From the NCBI GenBank assembly GCA_001917905.1, contig MNEX01000307.1, positions 10,592 through 52,970 on the forward strand: 42,379 nucleotides of DNA. The letters run 5' to 3'. Position numbers and translations under genes: made by a program. The notes beneath the pieces were generated by a model. The model worked only from the letters and a program-made list of their open reading frames with translations, searched no databases and was not told the DNA's origin. Origin of the DNA: Acidobacteria bacterium 13_1_40CM_65_14. Lineage in GTDB: Bacteria > Acidobacteriota > Vicinamibacteria > Vicinamibacterales > CAVVIG01. Below, in pieces: positions 26,317-36,711 of the stretch (position 1 is its first letter; the number at the start of each line of letters is the position of its first letter).

Positions 26317-28839
26317 CTAGTAATTCAACCAGTACGCCAGCTTCACGAGGAACACGTTGCGCGGCGTGGCGCTGAAGATGTCGTGCACGTCGCGCCCGAA
26401 CCGGAACCCGCCTGGCACATCGTCGTTCTCGCGCGCCTGCTGCCAGACGACGAAGAGCGTCGAGCCCGGTTTGTATTCCCACCGCAGCACGTTCGTCGTC
26501 CGGAACGACTTCACGTTGAAATCGGGATTGTCGGCGTACGCGAACGGCGCGTAGCGGCCGTCGTACGCGCGGCTGCGGCCGTTCACGAGCTCCTTGAACG
26601 CGCCATAGTCAGCGGCCGACACGAACGGCTGGGCGTAGACCTGGATCGACAGATTCGGCGTCAGCGTGTAGTTCACGCGCTCGGTCAGCGCGACGGTCGT
26701 CTGATTGATTCGCGCGAAGGTGAAGTGATCGCTGGTGTCGGTCACCTTGCCGACCCACTGCTCGTTGTTCACCGACCGGCTCACGCGGACACCTTGCGTA
26801 AAGGTGAACGCCGACATCGGGCGATAGGTCGCTTCGAACTCGTGATCGCGAAACGACGAGCCGACGCCGTTCCTGCCGCCGCCGTTGAACATGTTGAGCG
26901 ACAGGCGCCGGCGCGTATCGGAGTTGAGCCACGACCACCCGGTGCCGTAGCCGTCCGTGAATCCCCCGGGCCCGCCGCGCGTCAGCCGATCGTCGAACCC
27001 GATCTGGCTCCAGTTGAAGCCGCCGCCCATCGACCAGTTGTTGAGGAACGTCACGTTGCCGTTGACGTTCTCCCCGCTGAACAATCGATCGCCGTCGTAA
27101 TTCCAGGCCGCCCACTGATTGATGTTGAAGTTGCGGCTGCGGAACCACTTGTTCGGCTTGTCGCTGCGGATCTGAAACCAGTTCGAGGTCCACTTCTGAT
27201 CGGCGCGCCGCAGGAAGCCGACGTCGTTGAGATCGAACCCGGGCGACTTGAAGCCGACCTGCGCGTTGAATCGCACGCGCTGTCCGGCGATCTTGCCGAT
27301 GCCCACCCGCCCGCTCGCGCCGTTCAACGACGTCGCCGACGGATCGAGATCGAACGAGGCAGCGTCGGGACGCTGGAAGTAGTGGCGGCTGTTCTGCTCG
27401 ATCGCGCTGATCGCGCCGGCATCGCCGCGCACGTCGCTCGCCGCGAGAAACCCGGTGACGCTGTAGCGCGTCTTGAAGCGGACGTCCCAGTCCATTCCGC
27501 CGCTGTACGCGCTCGACGGTAGCAGCGATTGCATCGTCTCGGTGAGCTGCCGGTTCGTCGCCGTGAGCATGAACCCGACCGACGACTGGTTCGCGAACTC
27601 ACGGCGCACGCGGCCGATCGAGTACGTGGACATCGGCTCGACCGGCTGCTCGTACTTCTGTGTGAGGTCGAGTACCGTACCGTACTCGCGCTGCGTGATA
27701 GCCGTCATCGCGCCGACCGAGAACTTGCCGACGCGTCCAGTCAGCTTCCCGGCGCCGAGAATCGTTGTCTGCGCCGGCGACTCCGTGTAGATGTTGTCGC
27801 CGCTCGGCAATCCGCCGGTCGCCTGCGGCGATCGGCCGACGCGCCGCGAGTAGAACATCTGACACGGACCGTCCATGCAGTCCGAGTCGAAGCGGAACAT
27901 GCCCGACCCTTCGACGAAGAACGGCCGGCGCTCGGAGAAAAATGTTTCGAACGCGCTCAGGTTCACGACCGCCGGATCCGCTTCGACCTGGCCGAAGTCC
28001 GGATTGATCGTCGAGGTGAATGTGAGCCCCGGCGTGAGCGCGTACTTCATGTCCATCCCAAGCGACGCGCCGGGATTGGACGCCTTTGCCAGCGGATTGC
28101 CGCCTGTCCGCTGGCGCGTGAGATCGGTAACGGCGTAGGGCATCACTTCGAGCCGCTTGGGCGACGCGGTCATCGTCAGCCCGCCGAGCTCGCCGAACGA
28201 CGACACGTAGCCGGGCGCGCTGCGCGCGAGCAGCGGCCACGTCGACGTTTCGTTCAGGCGTCCGATCGTGCGCGACACCGCGAAACCGAACGTGTTCGAT
28301 CCGTTCGGCGTGAAGCGCAGCTGCGAAAACGGGATGTGAAACTCGGCCGACCAGCCACTCTGGTCGCGCGACACCTTCACGTCCCACACCGCGTCCCATC
28401 CATCGTCGGTTCTGTTGTCGTTGTACCAGTAGCGATCCTGTTTCACGCCCGACGGATTCACCGCGAACTCGTACGCGGTGCGCTTGTCGTGATACGAATC
28501 GACCAGGATGCGCAGCCAGTCCGACGGCGAGTCGTCATCGCGGCGCGTCAGGTAGCTGACGATCTTCCCCGGTTCGGTGTCGAACGCCCGCACCTTCACG
28601 TAGAGCGTCGTCGAGTCGTAGACGACGCGGAACTCGGTGCGCTGGCTCGGCTCGCCGCCCTCGGTCGGATCGCGCTGAACGAAGGCATCCATGGGCGTCG
28701 CGCGCTGCCACACCTCTTCACTGATCTCGCCCGAGACGCGGACGGCCGTCGGGATCGTGTCGATCGATACGGCCTCGACACGGTTGGTCCCGGCCGGCGG
28801 TGCGGATGTGGCGAGCGCAAACGCGAGAGCGACGAACAT
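26317..28839 (-). CDS. DUF5916 / carbohydrate-binding family 9-like outer-membrane protein
   Basis: WQRATPMDAFVQRDPTEGGEPSQRTEFRVVYDSTTLYVKVRAFDTEPGKIVSYLTRRDDDSPSDWLRILVDSYHDKRTAYEFAVNPSGVKQDRYWYND...; beta-barrel-like C-terminus. Confidence 0.9.
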   Translation of the reverse strand: MFVALAFALATSAPPAGTNRVEAVSIDTIPTAVRVSGEISEEVWQRATPMDAFVQRDPTEGGEPSQRTEFRVVYDSTTLYVKVRAFDTEPGKIVSYLTRRDDDSPSDWLRILVDSYHDKRTAYEFAVNPSGVKQDRYWYNDNRTDDGWDAVWDVKVSRDQSGWSAEFHIPFSQLRFTPNGSNTFGFAVSRTIGRLNETSTWPLLARSAPGYVSSFGELGGLTMTASPKRLEVMPYAVTDLTRQRTGGNPLAKASNPGASLGMDMKYALTPGLTFTSTINPDFGQVEADPAVVNLSAFETFFSERRPFFVEGSGMFRFDSDCMDGPCQMFYSRRVGRSPQATGGLPSGDNIYTESPAQTTILGAGKLTGRVGKFSVGAMTAITQREYGTVLDLTQKYEQPVEPMSTYSIGRVRREFANQSSVGFMLTATNRQLTETMQSLLPSSAYSGGMDWDVRFKTRYSVTGFLAASDVRGDAGAISAIEQNSRHYFQRPDAASFDLDPSATSLNGASGRVGIGKIAGQRVRFNAQVGFKSPGFDLNDVGFLRRADQKWTSNWFQIRSDKPNKWFRSRNFNINQWAAWNYDGDRLFSGENVNGNVTFLNNWSMGGGFNWSQIGFDDRLTRGGPGGFTDGYGTGWSWLNSDTRRRLSLNMFNGGGRNGVGSSFRDHEFEATYRPMSAFTFTQGVRVSRSVNNEQWVGKVTDTSDHFTFARINQTTVALTERVNYTLTPNLSIQVYAQPFVSAADYGAFKELVNGRSRAYDGRYAPFAYADNPDFNVKSFRTTNVLRWEYKPGSTLFVVWQQARENDDVPGGFRFGRDVHDIFSATPRNVFLVKLAYWLNY

Positions 28840-28907
28840 GGAACGTTGGTTAGACGGGGACTGTGAAGCGTTGGTTGGCGGAGGAACCGCAATGGTATCG
28901 TTCGGGC

Positions 28908-29753
28908 ATGGCCTTCAAGACGCTGATCTCGACCGACGTGTTAACCAACCATTTATTAGACCCCGCCTTCGTCATCGTGGATTGCCGCTACAAGCTCGAC
29001 GACGAGACGTGGGGTCAGCGGGAGTATGCCGGCCGTCACATTCCCGGCGCGGTGTACGCGCATCTCGGCCACGATCTCGCGGGTCCCAAAACTGGGACGA
29101 ATGGGCGGCATCCGTTGCCGGATCCGCGCACGTTTGCACAGACGCTCGGCCGGCTCGGCATCACGAGCGGCGTGCAGGTCGTGGCGTACGACCAGGACAA
29201 CGGGATGTACGCGAGCCGGCTGTGGTGGATGCTGCGGTGGCTCGGCCACGACGCGGTCGCGGTACTCGACGGTGGTTTCGCCAAGTGGACGCAGGAGGGG
29301 CGCCAGACCGCGAGCGGCGAGGAGCATCGTGAGGCGCGTGAGTTCACCGCGGCGCCGCGAAGCGACATGGTCGTCGACGTCAATCGCGTGGCGTCATCGC
29401 TGACGACGGGCGAGTCGACGCTCGTCGATGCGCGCGCGCCGGAGCGATACCGCGGCGAGAGCGAGCCGATTGACAAGAAGCCCGGCCACATTCCCGGCGC
29501 CGCGAATCATTTCTTTCACTGGAACCTCGACGAGCGCGGCACGTTCCGATCGCCCGAGGATCTGCGTGAACGCATGCAACGATCGATTGGCGACGTTCCG
29601 GCCGATCGCCTTGTGTGCTATTGCGGATCGGGAGTGACGGCGTGCCACAACCTGCTCGCGCTCGAGCACGCGGGACTCACCGGCGCGAAGCTGTATCCCG
29701 GATCGTGGAGCGAGTGGTCTTCGGATCCCGCGAGACCGGTGGAGCGCGGATGA
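28908..29753 (+). CDS. Sulfurtransferase, two rhodanese domains
   Basis: LLDPAFVIVDCRYKLDD...REYAGRHIPGAVYAHL...; C-terminal CYCGSGVTACHNLLALEHAG active-site loop. Confidence 0.94.
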   Translation: MAFKTLISTDVLTNHLLDPAFVIVDCRYKLDDETWGQREYAGRHIPGAVYAHLGHDLAGPKTGTNGRHPLPDPRTFAQTLGRLGITSGVQVVAYDQDNGMYASRLWWMLRWLGHDAVAVLDGGFAKWTQEGRQTASGEEHREAREFTAAPRSDMVVDVNRVASSLTTGESTLVDARAPERYRGESEPIDKKPGHIPGAANHFFHWNLDERGTFRSPEDLRERMQRSIGDVPADRLVCYCGSGVTACHNLLALEHAGLTGAKLYPGSWSEWSSDPARPVERG

Positions 29754-29828
29754 ATTGGGTAATCGGGTAATTTGGTAATCGGGTAATTCCGATTACCAGA
29801 TTTCCCGATTACTCGATTACCAAATTCT
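29754..29828. repeat. Family E hairpin (8-nt period GGTAATCG)
   Basis: attgggtaatcgggtaatttggtaatcgggtaattccgattaccagatttcccgattactcgattaccaaattc; starts at the end of stop codon 29751-29753. Confidence 0.88.
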
Positions 29829-29982
29829 GCATTACGCGCCGGGCTTCGTCCGCGATCGTGCGCACGACGTCGCCGGCGCTCGGCAGATCCCGAATGACGC
29901 CGACGCTCTGTCCCGCATACAGCGGGTTGCCCGATTGAATGATCGGGTGGCGGATCTTCAAGAGTTCGCTGAGCGATGACAT
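29809..29982 (-). pseudogene. Internally deleted nitronate monooxygenase-like relic (57 aa)
   Basis: MSSLSELLKIRHPIIQ (N-terminal type) joined to GNPLYAGQSVGVIRDLPSAGDVVRTIADEARRVMQ (C-terminal type); stop codon supplied by repeat E. Confidence 0.65.
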
Positions 29983-30019
29983 ACTCCGTCATGATATTCA
30001 AAAGCGCGTTCAATGGCCG

Positions 30020-30292
30020 GAAGTAGCGCAGCCCTTTAGGTTAGAGTGCGGTTCAAAACTACCTCGCCGCCACGGGGGACACGGAGGCTAGTGGCGTGTC
30101 TCTTCCGAATTACTACCGGGCCGCTCCGCTGTCGCGGCCCGAAATCGCGGTCGAAGGCTGGTTGTGACTCGTACTCCTTCAGCTGATACGGTCCGCTAGG
30201 AGGCTCAAACCTGTTCAAAACGGGATTCTTCCTCCGCGTCCCCTGTGTCCTCCGTGGTGGAGATCTTGATTCTTCAACGCGCTTAGGGCTGC
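30020..30292. repeat. Family A hairpin copy 4, interrupted by element F
   Basis: gtagcgcagccctttagg...acctcgccgccacgggggacacggagg-[F]-gaggctcaaacctgttcaaaacgggattcttcctccgcgtcccctgtgtcctccgtggtggag...cgcgcttagggctgc. Confidence 0.85.
30088..30199 (-). mobile_element. Element F copy 2, inserted in repeat A4 with flanking CTAG
   Basis: GGAGG-CTAG-tggcgtgtctcttccgaattactaccgggccgctccgctgtcgcggcccg...gatacggtccg-CTAG-GAGG. Confidence 0.78.
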
Positions 30293-30313
30293 CCGGCGGC
30301 CGTCGCCAGGCCT

Positions 30314-30441
30314 GAGGAGCTTGTGAAAGAATCACGTTGAACGCAAAGATCACAAAGCGCGCAAAGCATCTTTTCGAAAGATTCTTCCTTTGCGGTCTTA
30401 GCGGCCTTTGCGTTGACGTGATTTCTTCACATCCTCTGAAG
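30314..30441. repeat. Family B hairpin copy 2 (128 nt)
   Basis: Reverse complement of 11402-11529 with 2 visible differences. Confidence 0.93.
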
Positions 30442-30495
30442 GCCTGCGCTACACGTGGCCGCCGCACGCCGCGTACGGCTTCGGAAAGGAACCGT

Positions 30496-30891
30496 GTGTC
30501 ACACCGCCCCGTGCACGCCAACAATCTCCCCAAGCCAGTCGGACCGTACTCGCCCGGCATGGGGTTCGAGCGGTTGATCTTCGTCTCGGGTCAGGCCGCG
30601 ATGGATGCGGCGACCGGCAAACTCGCAGGCGACGACATCGAGCGGCAGACCGAGCAGTGCCTCGAGAACGTCCGGGCAATTCTCGAGGCGGCGGGATCGA
30701 GTCTGCAGCACGTGCTGCGCTGCGGCGTGTTTCTCGTCGACATGCGCGAGTTCCAGAGGATGAACGCGGTGTACGCGCGAATGTTCGGCGACCACCGCCC
30801 GGCGCGCACGACCGTGCAGGTCGCCGGTCTGCCGGGCGACGGCCTCGTCGTCGAGATCGACGCGGTTGCGTATATCCCGTCGAGCGACTAG
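30496..30891 (+). CDS. RidA family protein
   Basis: NLPKPVGPYSPGMGFERLIFVSGQAAMDAATGKLAGDDIERQTEQCLENVRAILEAAGSSLQHVLRCGVFLVDMREFQRMNAVYARMFGDHRPARTTVQVAGLPGDGLVVEIDAVAY; GTG start with upstream ggaaagga. Confidence 0.93.
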   Translation: MSHRPVHANNLPKPVGPYSPGMGFERLIFVSGQAAMDAATGKLAGDDIERQTEQCLENVRAILEAAGSSLQHVLRCGVFLVDMREFQRMNAVYARMFGDHRPARTTVQVAGLPGDGLVVEIDAVAYIPSSD

Positions 30892-31059
30892 GATGATGCC
30901 TTCATGGAAGATGCCTTCATGCACATTCCGCACGTAGCACCACGCCAGTAACTCCGCCGACCGCACTCCCAGTCCGACGCTTGTAAGGCACGTGTCGACC
31001 GGGCCGCTTGTCGCGGCGCGGCGGTGCATTTGTGCCAGCACACGTAGCGGAGGACAGCG

Positions 31060-32487
31060 GTGAGTAGTTCCGGACTTCCGACTTCAGACTTCGACCTTCA
31101 GCCTTCAACGAACTGGTGGGCCACGATTCGCGAATCGCTCGCCGGCTCGCATCGCGTGTACACCGAAGGCGATATCGGGCGCGCCATCCTGCTGCTCGCG
31201 ATTCCGATGGTCCTCGAGCTCGCGCTCGAGTCGGTGTTCGCGGTTGTGGACGTCTTCTTCGTCTCACAGCTCGGCGCCGATGCGGTCGCGACCGTCGGCC
31301 TGACCGAGTCGATGCTCACGATCGTCTACGCGGCGATGGCCGGACTGAGCGTCGGCGCGATGGCGACCGTTGCGCGCCGGGTCGGCGAGCGCGATCTCGA
31401 CGGCGCGGCGCGTGCGGCCGTGCAGGCGATCGCCCTCGGCGTGATCGTCGCCGTGCCGCTCGGCATCTGCGGCTTCGTGTTCTCGAAGCCGCTGCTCATC
31501 CTGATGGGCGCGACGCCGGGCGTGCTCGCCCACTCGTCGTTCACCACCATCGTGCTCGGCGGCAACATCGTCATCGTGATGCTGTTTCTGATCAACGCCG
31601 TGTTCCGCGGCGCCGGCGACGCGGCGATCGCAATGCGCGTGCTCTGGATCGCCAACGCCATCAACATCGTGCTCGATCCGTGCCTGATTCTGGGTTTGGG
31701 TCCGTTTCCGCAGCTCGGCGTCACGGGCGCGGCGGTCGCGACGACCACCGGGCGCGGGATCGGCGTTCTCGTACAGCTCACCGTCCTGTGGCGCGGTAAA
31801 GGCCGCGTTGCGATCCGCCGCGAACACATGCGCATCGATCCGCAGGTGATGATGAGCATGGTCCGTATTTCCGGAAGCGCAGTGTTCCAGTCGCTCATCG
31901 CGACGACGAGCTGGGTTGGGCTCGTGCGGATCATCGCGTCGTTCGGCAGTGTCGCGGTCGCGGCCAACACCATTGCTATCCGCATCGTCATCTTCGCGCT
32001 GCTCCCGGCCTGGGGCCTCGCCAATGCGGCGGCGACGCTCGTCGGACAGAACCTCGGCGCGGGGAAACCCGAGCGCGCGGAGGCGTCGGTGTGGCGTGCG
32101 TGCGTGTACAACCTCGTGACGCTCGGCACCGTCGGCGCGCTGTTCGTGATCTTCGCCGATGGGATCGTCGGCATGTTCACCGGCGACCCGATCGTGAAAC
32201 CGATCGCCGCTCAGGGGCTTCGCATCATCGGCAGCGGCTTTCCGTTCTACGCGTACGGGTTCGTGCTCACGCAGTCGTTCAACGGCGCCGGCGACACATG
32301 GACGCCGACCATCATCAACGTGTTCTGCTGCTGGCTCGGCGAGATCCCGATCGCGTACGTCCTCGCGCGTCCGCTCGGGCTTGGCCCGACCGGCGCGTTC
32401 TGGGCGGTGCCGATTGCGTTTTCGTCGATGGCCGTTGTCAGCGCGATCATCTTCCGCCGCGGTCACTGGAAGTTGAAACGCGTATAA
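31060..32487 (+). CDS. MATE family efflux transporter
   Basis: 475 aa; GDIGRAILLLAIPMVLELALESVFAVVDVFFVSQLGADAVATVGLTESMLTIVYAAMAGLSVGAMATVARRVGERD; about 12 TM segments. Confidence 0.95.
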   Translation: MSSSGLPTSDFDLQPSTNWWATIRESLAGSHRVYTEGDIGRAILLLAIPMVLELALESVFAVVDVFFVSQLGADAVATVGLTESMLTIVYAAMAGLSVGAMATVARRVGERDLDGAARAAVQAIALGVIVAVPLGICGFVFSKPLLILMGATPGVLAHSSFTTIVLGGNIVIVMLFLINAVFRGAGDAAIAMRVLWIANAINIVLDPCLILGLGPFPQLGVTGAAVATTTGRGIGVLVQLTVLWRGKGRVAIRREHMRIDPQVMMSMVRISGSAVFQSLIATTSWVGLVRIIASFGSVAVAANTIAIRIVIFALLPAWGLANAAATLVGQNLGAGKPERAEASVWRACVYNLVTLGTVGALFVIFADGIVGMFTGDPIVKPIAAQGLRIIGSGFPFYAYGFVLTQSFNGAGDTWTPTIINVFCCWLGEIPIAYVLARPLGLGPTGAFWAVPIAFSSMAVVSAIIFRRGHWKLKRV

Positions 32488-32495
32488 TTCGCGCC
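32483..32495 (+). promoter_or_regulatory. Candidate -10 element 7 nt before ATG (leaderless promoter)
   Basis: TATAAT-TCGCGCC-ATG; overlaps the stop codon of the MATE gene. Confidence 0.5.
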
Positions 32496-34223
<1,728 letters not shown>

Positions 34224-34275
34224 ACACATCGACGGTGTAACGGGCGAGCCTCGTCGTAGCTCGTAGGATTCGGCT

Positions 34276-34305
34276 GCGAGCGGAGGCGGAAAGGCCCGCG
34301 CTACG
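34276..34305. repeat. GCGAGCGGAGGCGGAAAGGCCCGCGCTACG module next to a TTG start
   Basis: Matches gcgagcggaggcgggaagggctgcgctac near 8683-8711. Confidence 0.55.
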
Positions 34306-36711
34306 TTGATCAACGATCTTCGTTACGCCTTCCGCTCGCTGACCAAGGCGCCGGCGTTCACGATCCTAGCGGTCGTGACGCTGGCGCTCGGCATCGGCGC
34401 GACCACCGCGATCTTCAGCGTCGTCTACGGCGTCCTGATGCGGCCGCTGCCCTACCGCGATCCGTCGCGACTCGTGCTCATCGAAGCGTGGCGCGATTTT
34501 TCCGGCCGCACGGTCCGGGCGAATTACTCGCTCGCCGATCTCGAGGACTGGCGCGCGGAGCAGGCGTTCGAATCGCTGGCCATCGCCGGCGTCTGGCCGT
34601 ACGCGCTCTTCGAAGGTGGCCAAACCGAGGTCGTCAGCGTCGCTCGCGTGAGCGGCGATTTCTTCGCCACCGTCGGTGGCGTGATGGCCGCCGGCAGACC
34701 GCTCGCACGGTCCGACGACCATTCAGCGGTGACCGTGATCAGCAGCCGGCTCTGGCAGCGGCGATTCAACCAAACGCCGGACATCGTCGGCAAGCGCATC
34801 GTGCTCAGCGGATCCGCGTACCAAGTCGTCGGCATCGCCGCCGACTCGTTCCAGCTGCCAAGCGATCGGATGGACGCGTGGGTGCCGGCGGCATTCTCCG
34901 TCGTCAGTGATCCGATGGGCGTCTGGCGCGGGTCGGGCGGCTACAACCCGATCGCGCGGCTGAAGCCGGGCGTCGCGATGGCGCAGGCGCAGGCCGGCGT
35001 GAACGGCCTCTCGCAGTCGCTCGCGAAAAACTCCCCGCAGCAGTTTGCTCGCGTGCGCGCCGACGTCGTCGCGCTGCACGAGCGACTGGCCGGCGGCTTG
35101 CGACCGGCGCTGCTCGTCCTGTTCGCCGCGGTCAGCCTGGTCCTCATCGTCGCGTGCGCGAACGTCGCCAACCTGATGCTCACGCGCCAGGCCGTACGGG
35201 CGCGCGAGATTGCGATTCGCCTGGCGCTCGGCGCCTCTCGCGCACAGCTCGCGCGCGCATCGATCGCCGAAAGCGCGGTGTTGTCGCTGGCTGGCGCGAT
35301 CGCCGGCACGCTCGTCGCGAAATGGCTGACGGATCTGCTGATCTGGCTCAAGCCGGCGGGGCTGGCGCGGCTCGACGCCATTCACGTCGACGCTCCGGTC
35401 CTCGCGTTTGCGGCCGCAATCGCGGCGGCGATCGCACTCGTGATCGGCCTGCTGCCGGCGTTCGGTGCGTCGATTTCCGTGGACGCGTTGAGGAGCGGAA
35501 CGACCACGGCCGGCGCATCCGGCGGCCGCCAGCTCCGATCGGCGATCGCCGTCTTTCAGCTGGCGACCTCGCTCGTGCTGGTCGTCGGCGGCGTGCTGCT
35601 CGGGCGCAGCCTGTTCAATCTGCTCGGCAGCGAGATTGGCGTCCCGACCGATCACGTCGCGCACGCGCTCGTCGGCCTGGCGTTTGGACGCTCGTTGCCG
35701 CCCGACGAGCGATCGGCGCTCGCGAATCAGGTGGTCGAGCGGCTCGGCGCCGAGCCAGGCGTCGAAGTCGCCGCGGCCGGGGCGAGCCTGCCGCCGAACC
35801 GGACGCGGCTCCGCATCAGCTTCGGGTTCACCGCCGAGGGATTGAGTCAGCCGGCCGAGTACCTCGTCGACACCGTGGCGGTGACGCCGAGCTTCTTCTC
35901 CGTGCTCCGCATCCCGCTCCTGCGCGGGCGCTTCTTCACCCGGGATGATGGCGCGGACACTGCACCGACGATGATTCTGAGCGCGCGCACCGCTCGACGT
36001 TTGTTCGGCGACCGCGACCCGATCGGCCGATCCGTGCCGCTCGGAGAACCTGGTCCGGACGATCGCAGAGCCGCCGTCACCGTCGTCGGCCTCGTTGGCG
36101 ACGTGAAGTACGCGGCGCTCGACGCGCCGCCCGACGGCGCGATCTATCGGCCGCTGACGCAAATGCCGCTCGACACGTTGTATCTCGTTGCGCGGACGCC
36201 TGGCGATACGGCGCTGGCGATCGCGGCGATTCGCAGAAGCGTCGCGGCCGTCGATCCGGCCATCGCGATCTTCCTCACCGGCACGCTCGACGGTCTGGTC
36301 GCGGAGGCCGCGGCGCAGCCGCGCTTTCGCACCGTCCTGCTCGTGACACTCGCGGCGCTCGCGCTCGTCGTCGCCGCCGTCGGTTTGTACGGCGTCGTCG
36401 CGTACTCGGTCGCGCAGCGAACCGCCGAAATCGCGATCCGCATGGCGCTCGGCGCGCCGTCGTCGAACGTGGTGCGGATGGTGCTGCGGCAGGGACTGCA
36501 GCTGGCTGCGGCCGGCATTCTCGTCGGTCTCGTCGCCGCGTTCGCGCTGGCGCGGACGCTGAGGGCGCTGTTGTACGGCATCGCGCCGACCGACGCCTGG
36601 TCGTTCGGCGCCGCGGCCGCGTGTCTGCTGGCCGTCACGCTGGCGGCGAGCTATGTGCCGGCGAGGCGTGCGACGCGCGTCGATCCGCTCGTCGCGCTGC
36701 GGACCGACTGA
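34306..36711 (+). CDS. ADOP/MacB-type ABC transporter permease
   Basis: TTG start; INDLRYAFRSLTKAPAFTILAVVTLALGIGATTAIFSVVYGVLMRPLPYRDP...ACANVANLMLTRQAVRAREIAIRLALGASRAQLARA...ATRVDPLVALRTD. Confidence 0.94.
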   Translation: MINDLRYAFRSLTKAPAFTILAVVTLALGIGATTAIFSVVYGVLMRPLPYRDPSRLVLIEAWRDFSGRTVRANYSLADLEDWRAEQAFESLAIAGVWPYALFEGGQTEVVSVARVSGDFFATVGGVMAAGRPLARSDDHSAVTVISSRLWQRRFNQTPDIVGKRIVLSGSAYQVVGIAADSFQLPSDRMDAWVPAAFSVVSDPMGVWRGSGGYNPIARLKPGVAMAQAQAGVNGLSQSLAKNSPQQFARVRADVVALHERLAGGLRPALLVLFAAVSLVLIVACANVANLMLTRQAVRAREIAIRLALGASRAQLARASIAESAVLSLAGAIAGTLVAKWLTDLLIWLKPAGLARLDAIHVDAPVLAFAAAIAAAIALVIGLLPAFGASISVDALRSGTTTAGASGGRQLRSAIAVFQLATSLVLVVGGVLLGRSLFNLLGSEIGVPTDHVAHALVGLAFGRSLPPDERSALANQVVERLGAEPGVEVAAAGASLPPNRTRLRISFGFTAEGLSQPAEYLVDTVAVTPSFFSVLRIPLLRGRFFTRDDGADTAPTMILSARTARRLFGDRDPIGRSVPLGEPGPDDRRAAVTVVGLVGDVKYAALDAPPDGAIYRPLTQMPLDTLYLVARTPGDTALAIAAIRRSVAAVDPAIAIFLTGTLDGLVAEAAAQPRFRTVLLVTLAALALVVAAVGLYGVVAYSVAQRTAEIAIRMALGAPSSNVVRMVLRQGLQLAAAGILVGLVAAFALARTLRALLYGIAPTDAWSFGAAAACLLAVTLAASYVPARRATRVDPLVALRTD

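Noticed and set aside
30337-30495. N-terminal extension of the RidA ORF (MNAKITKRAKHLFERFFLCGLSGLCVDVISS)
   Set aside because: Encoded by hairpin B2; the GTG at 30496 with an upstream ggaaagga is a better start.
30036-30560. 174-aa minus-strand ORF
   Set aside because: Composed almost entirely of repeats A4, F2 and B2; no protein evidence. The similarity of its F-derived peptide to that of 791-1957 follows from nucleotide identity.
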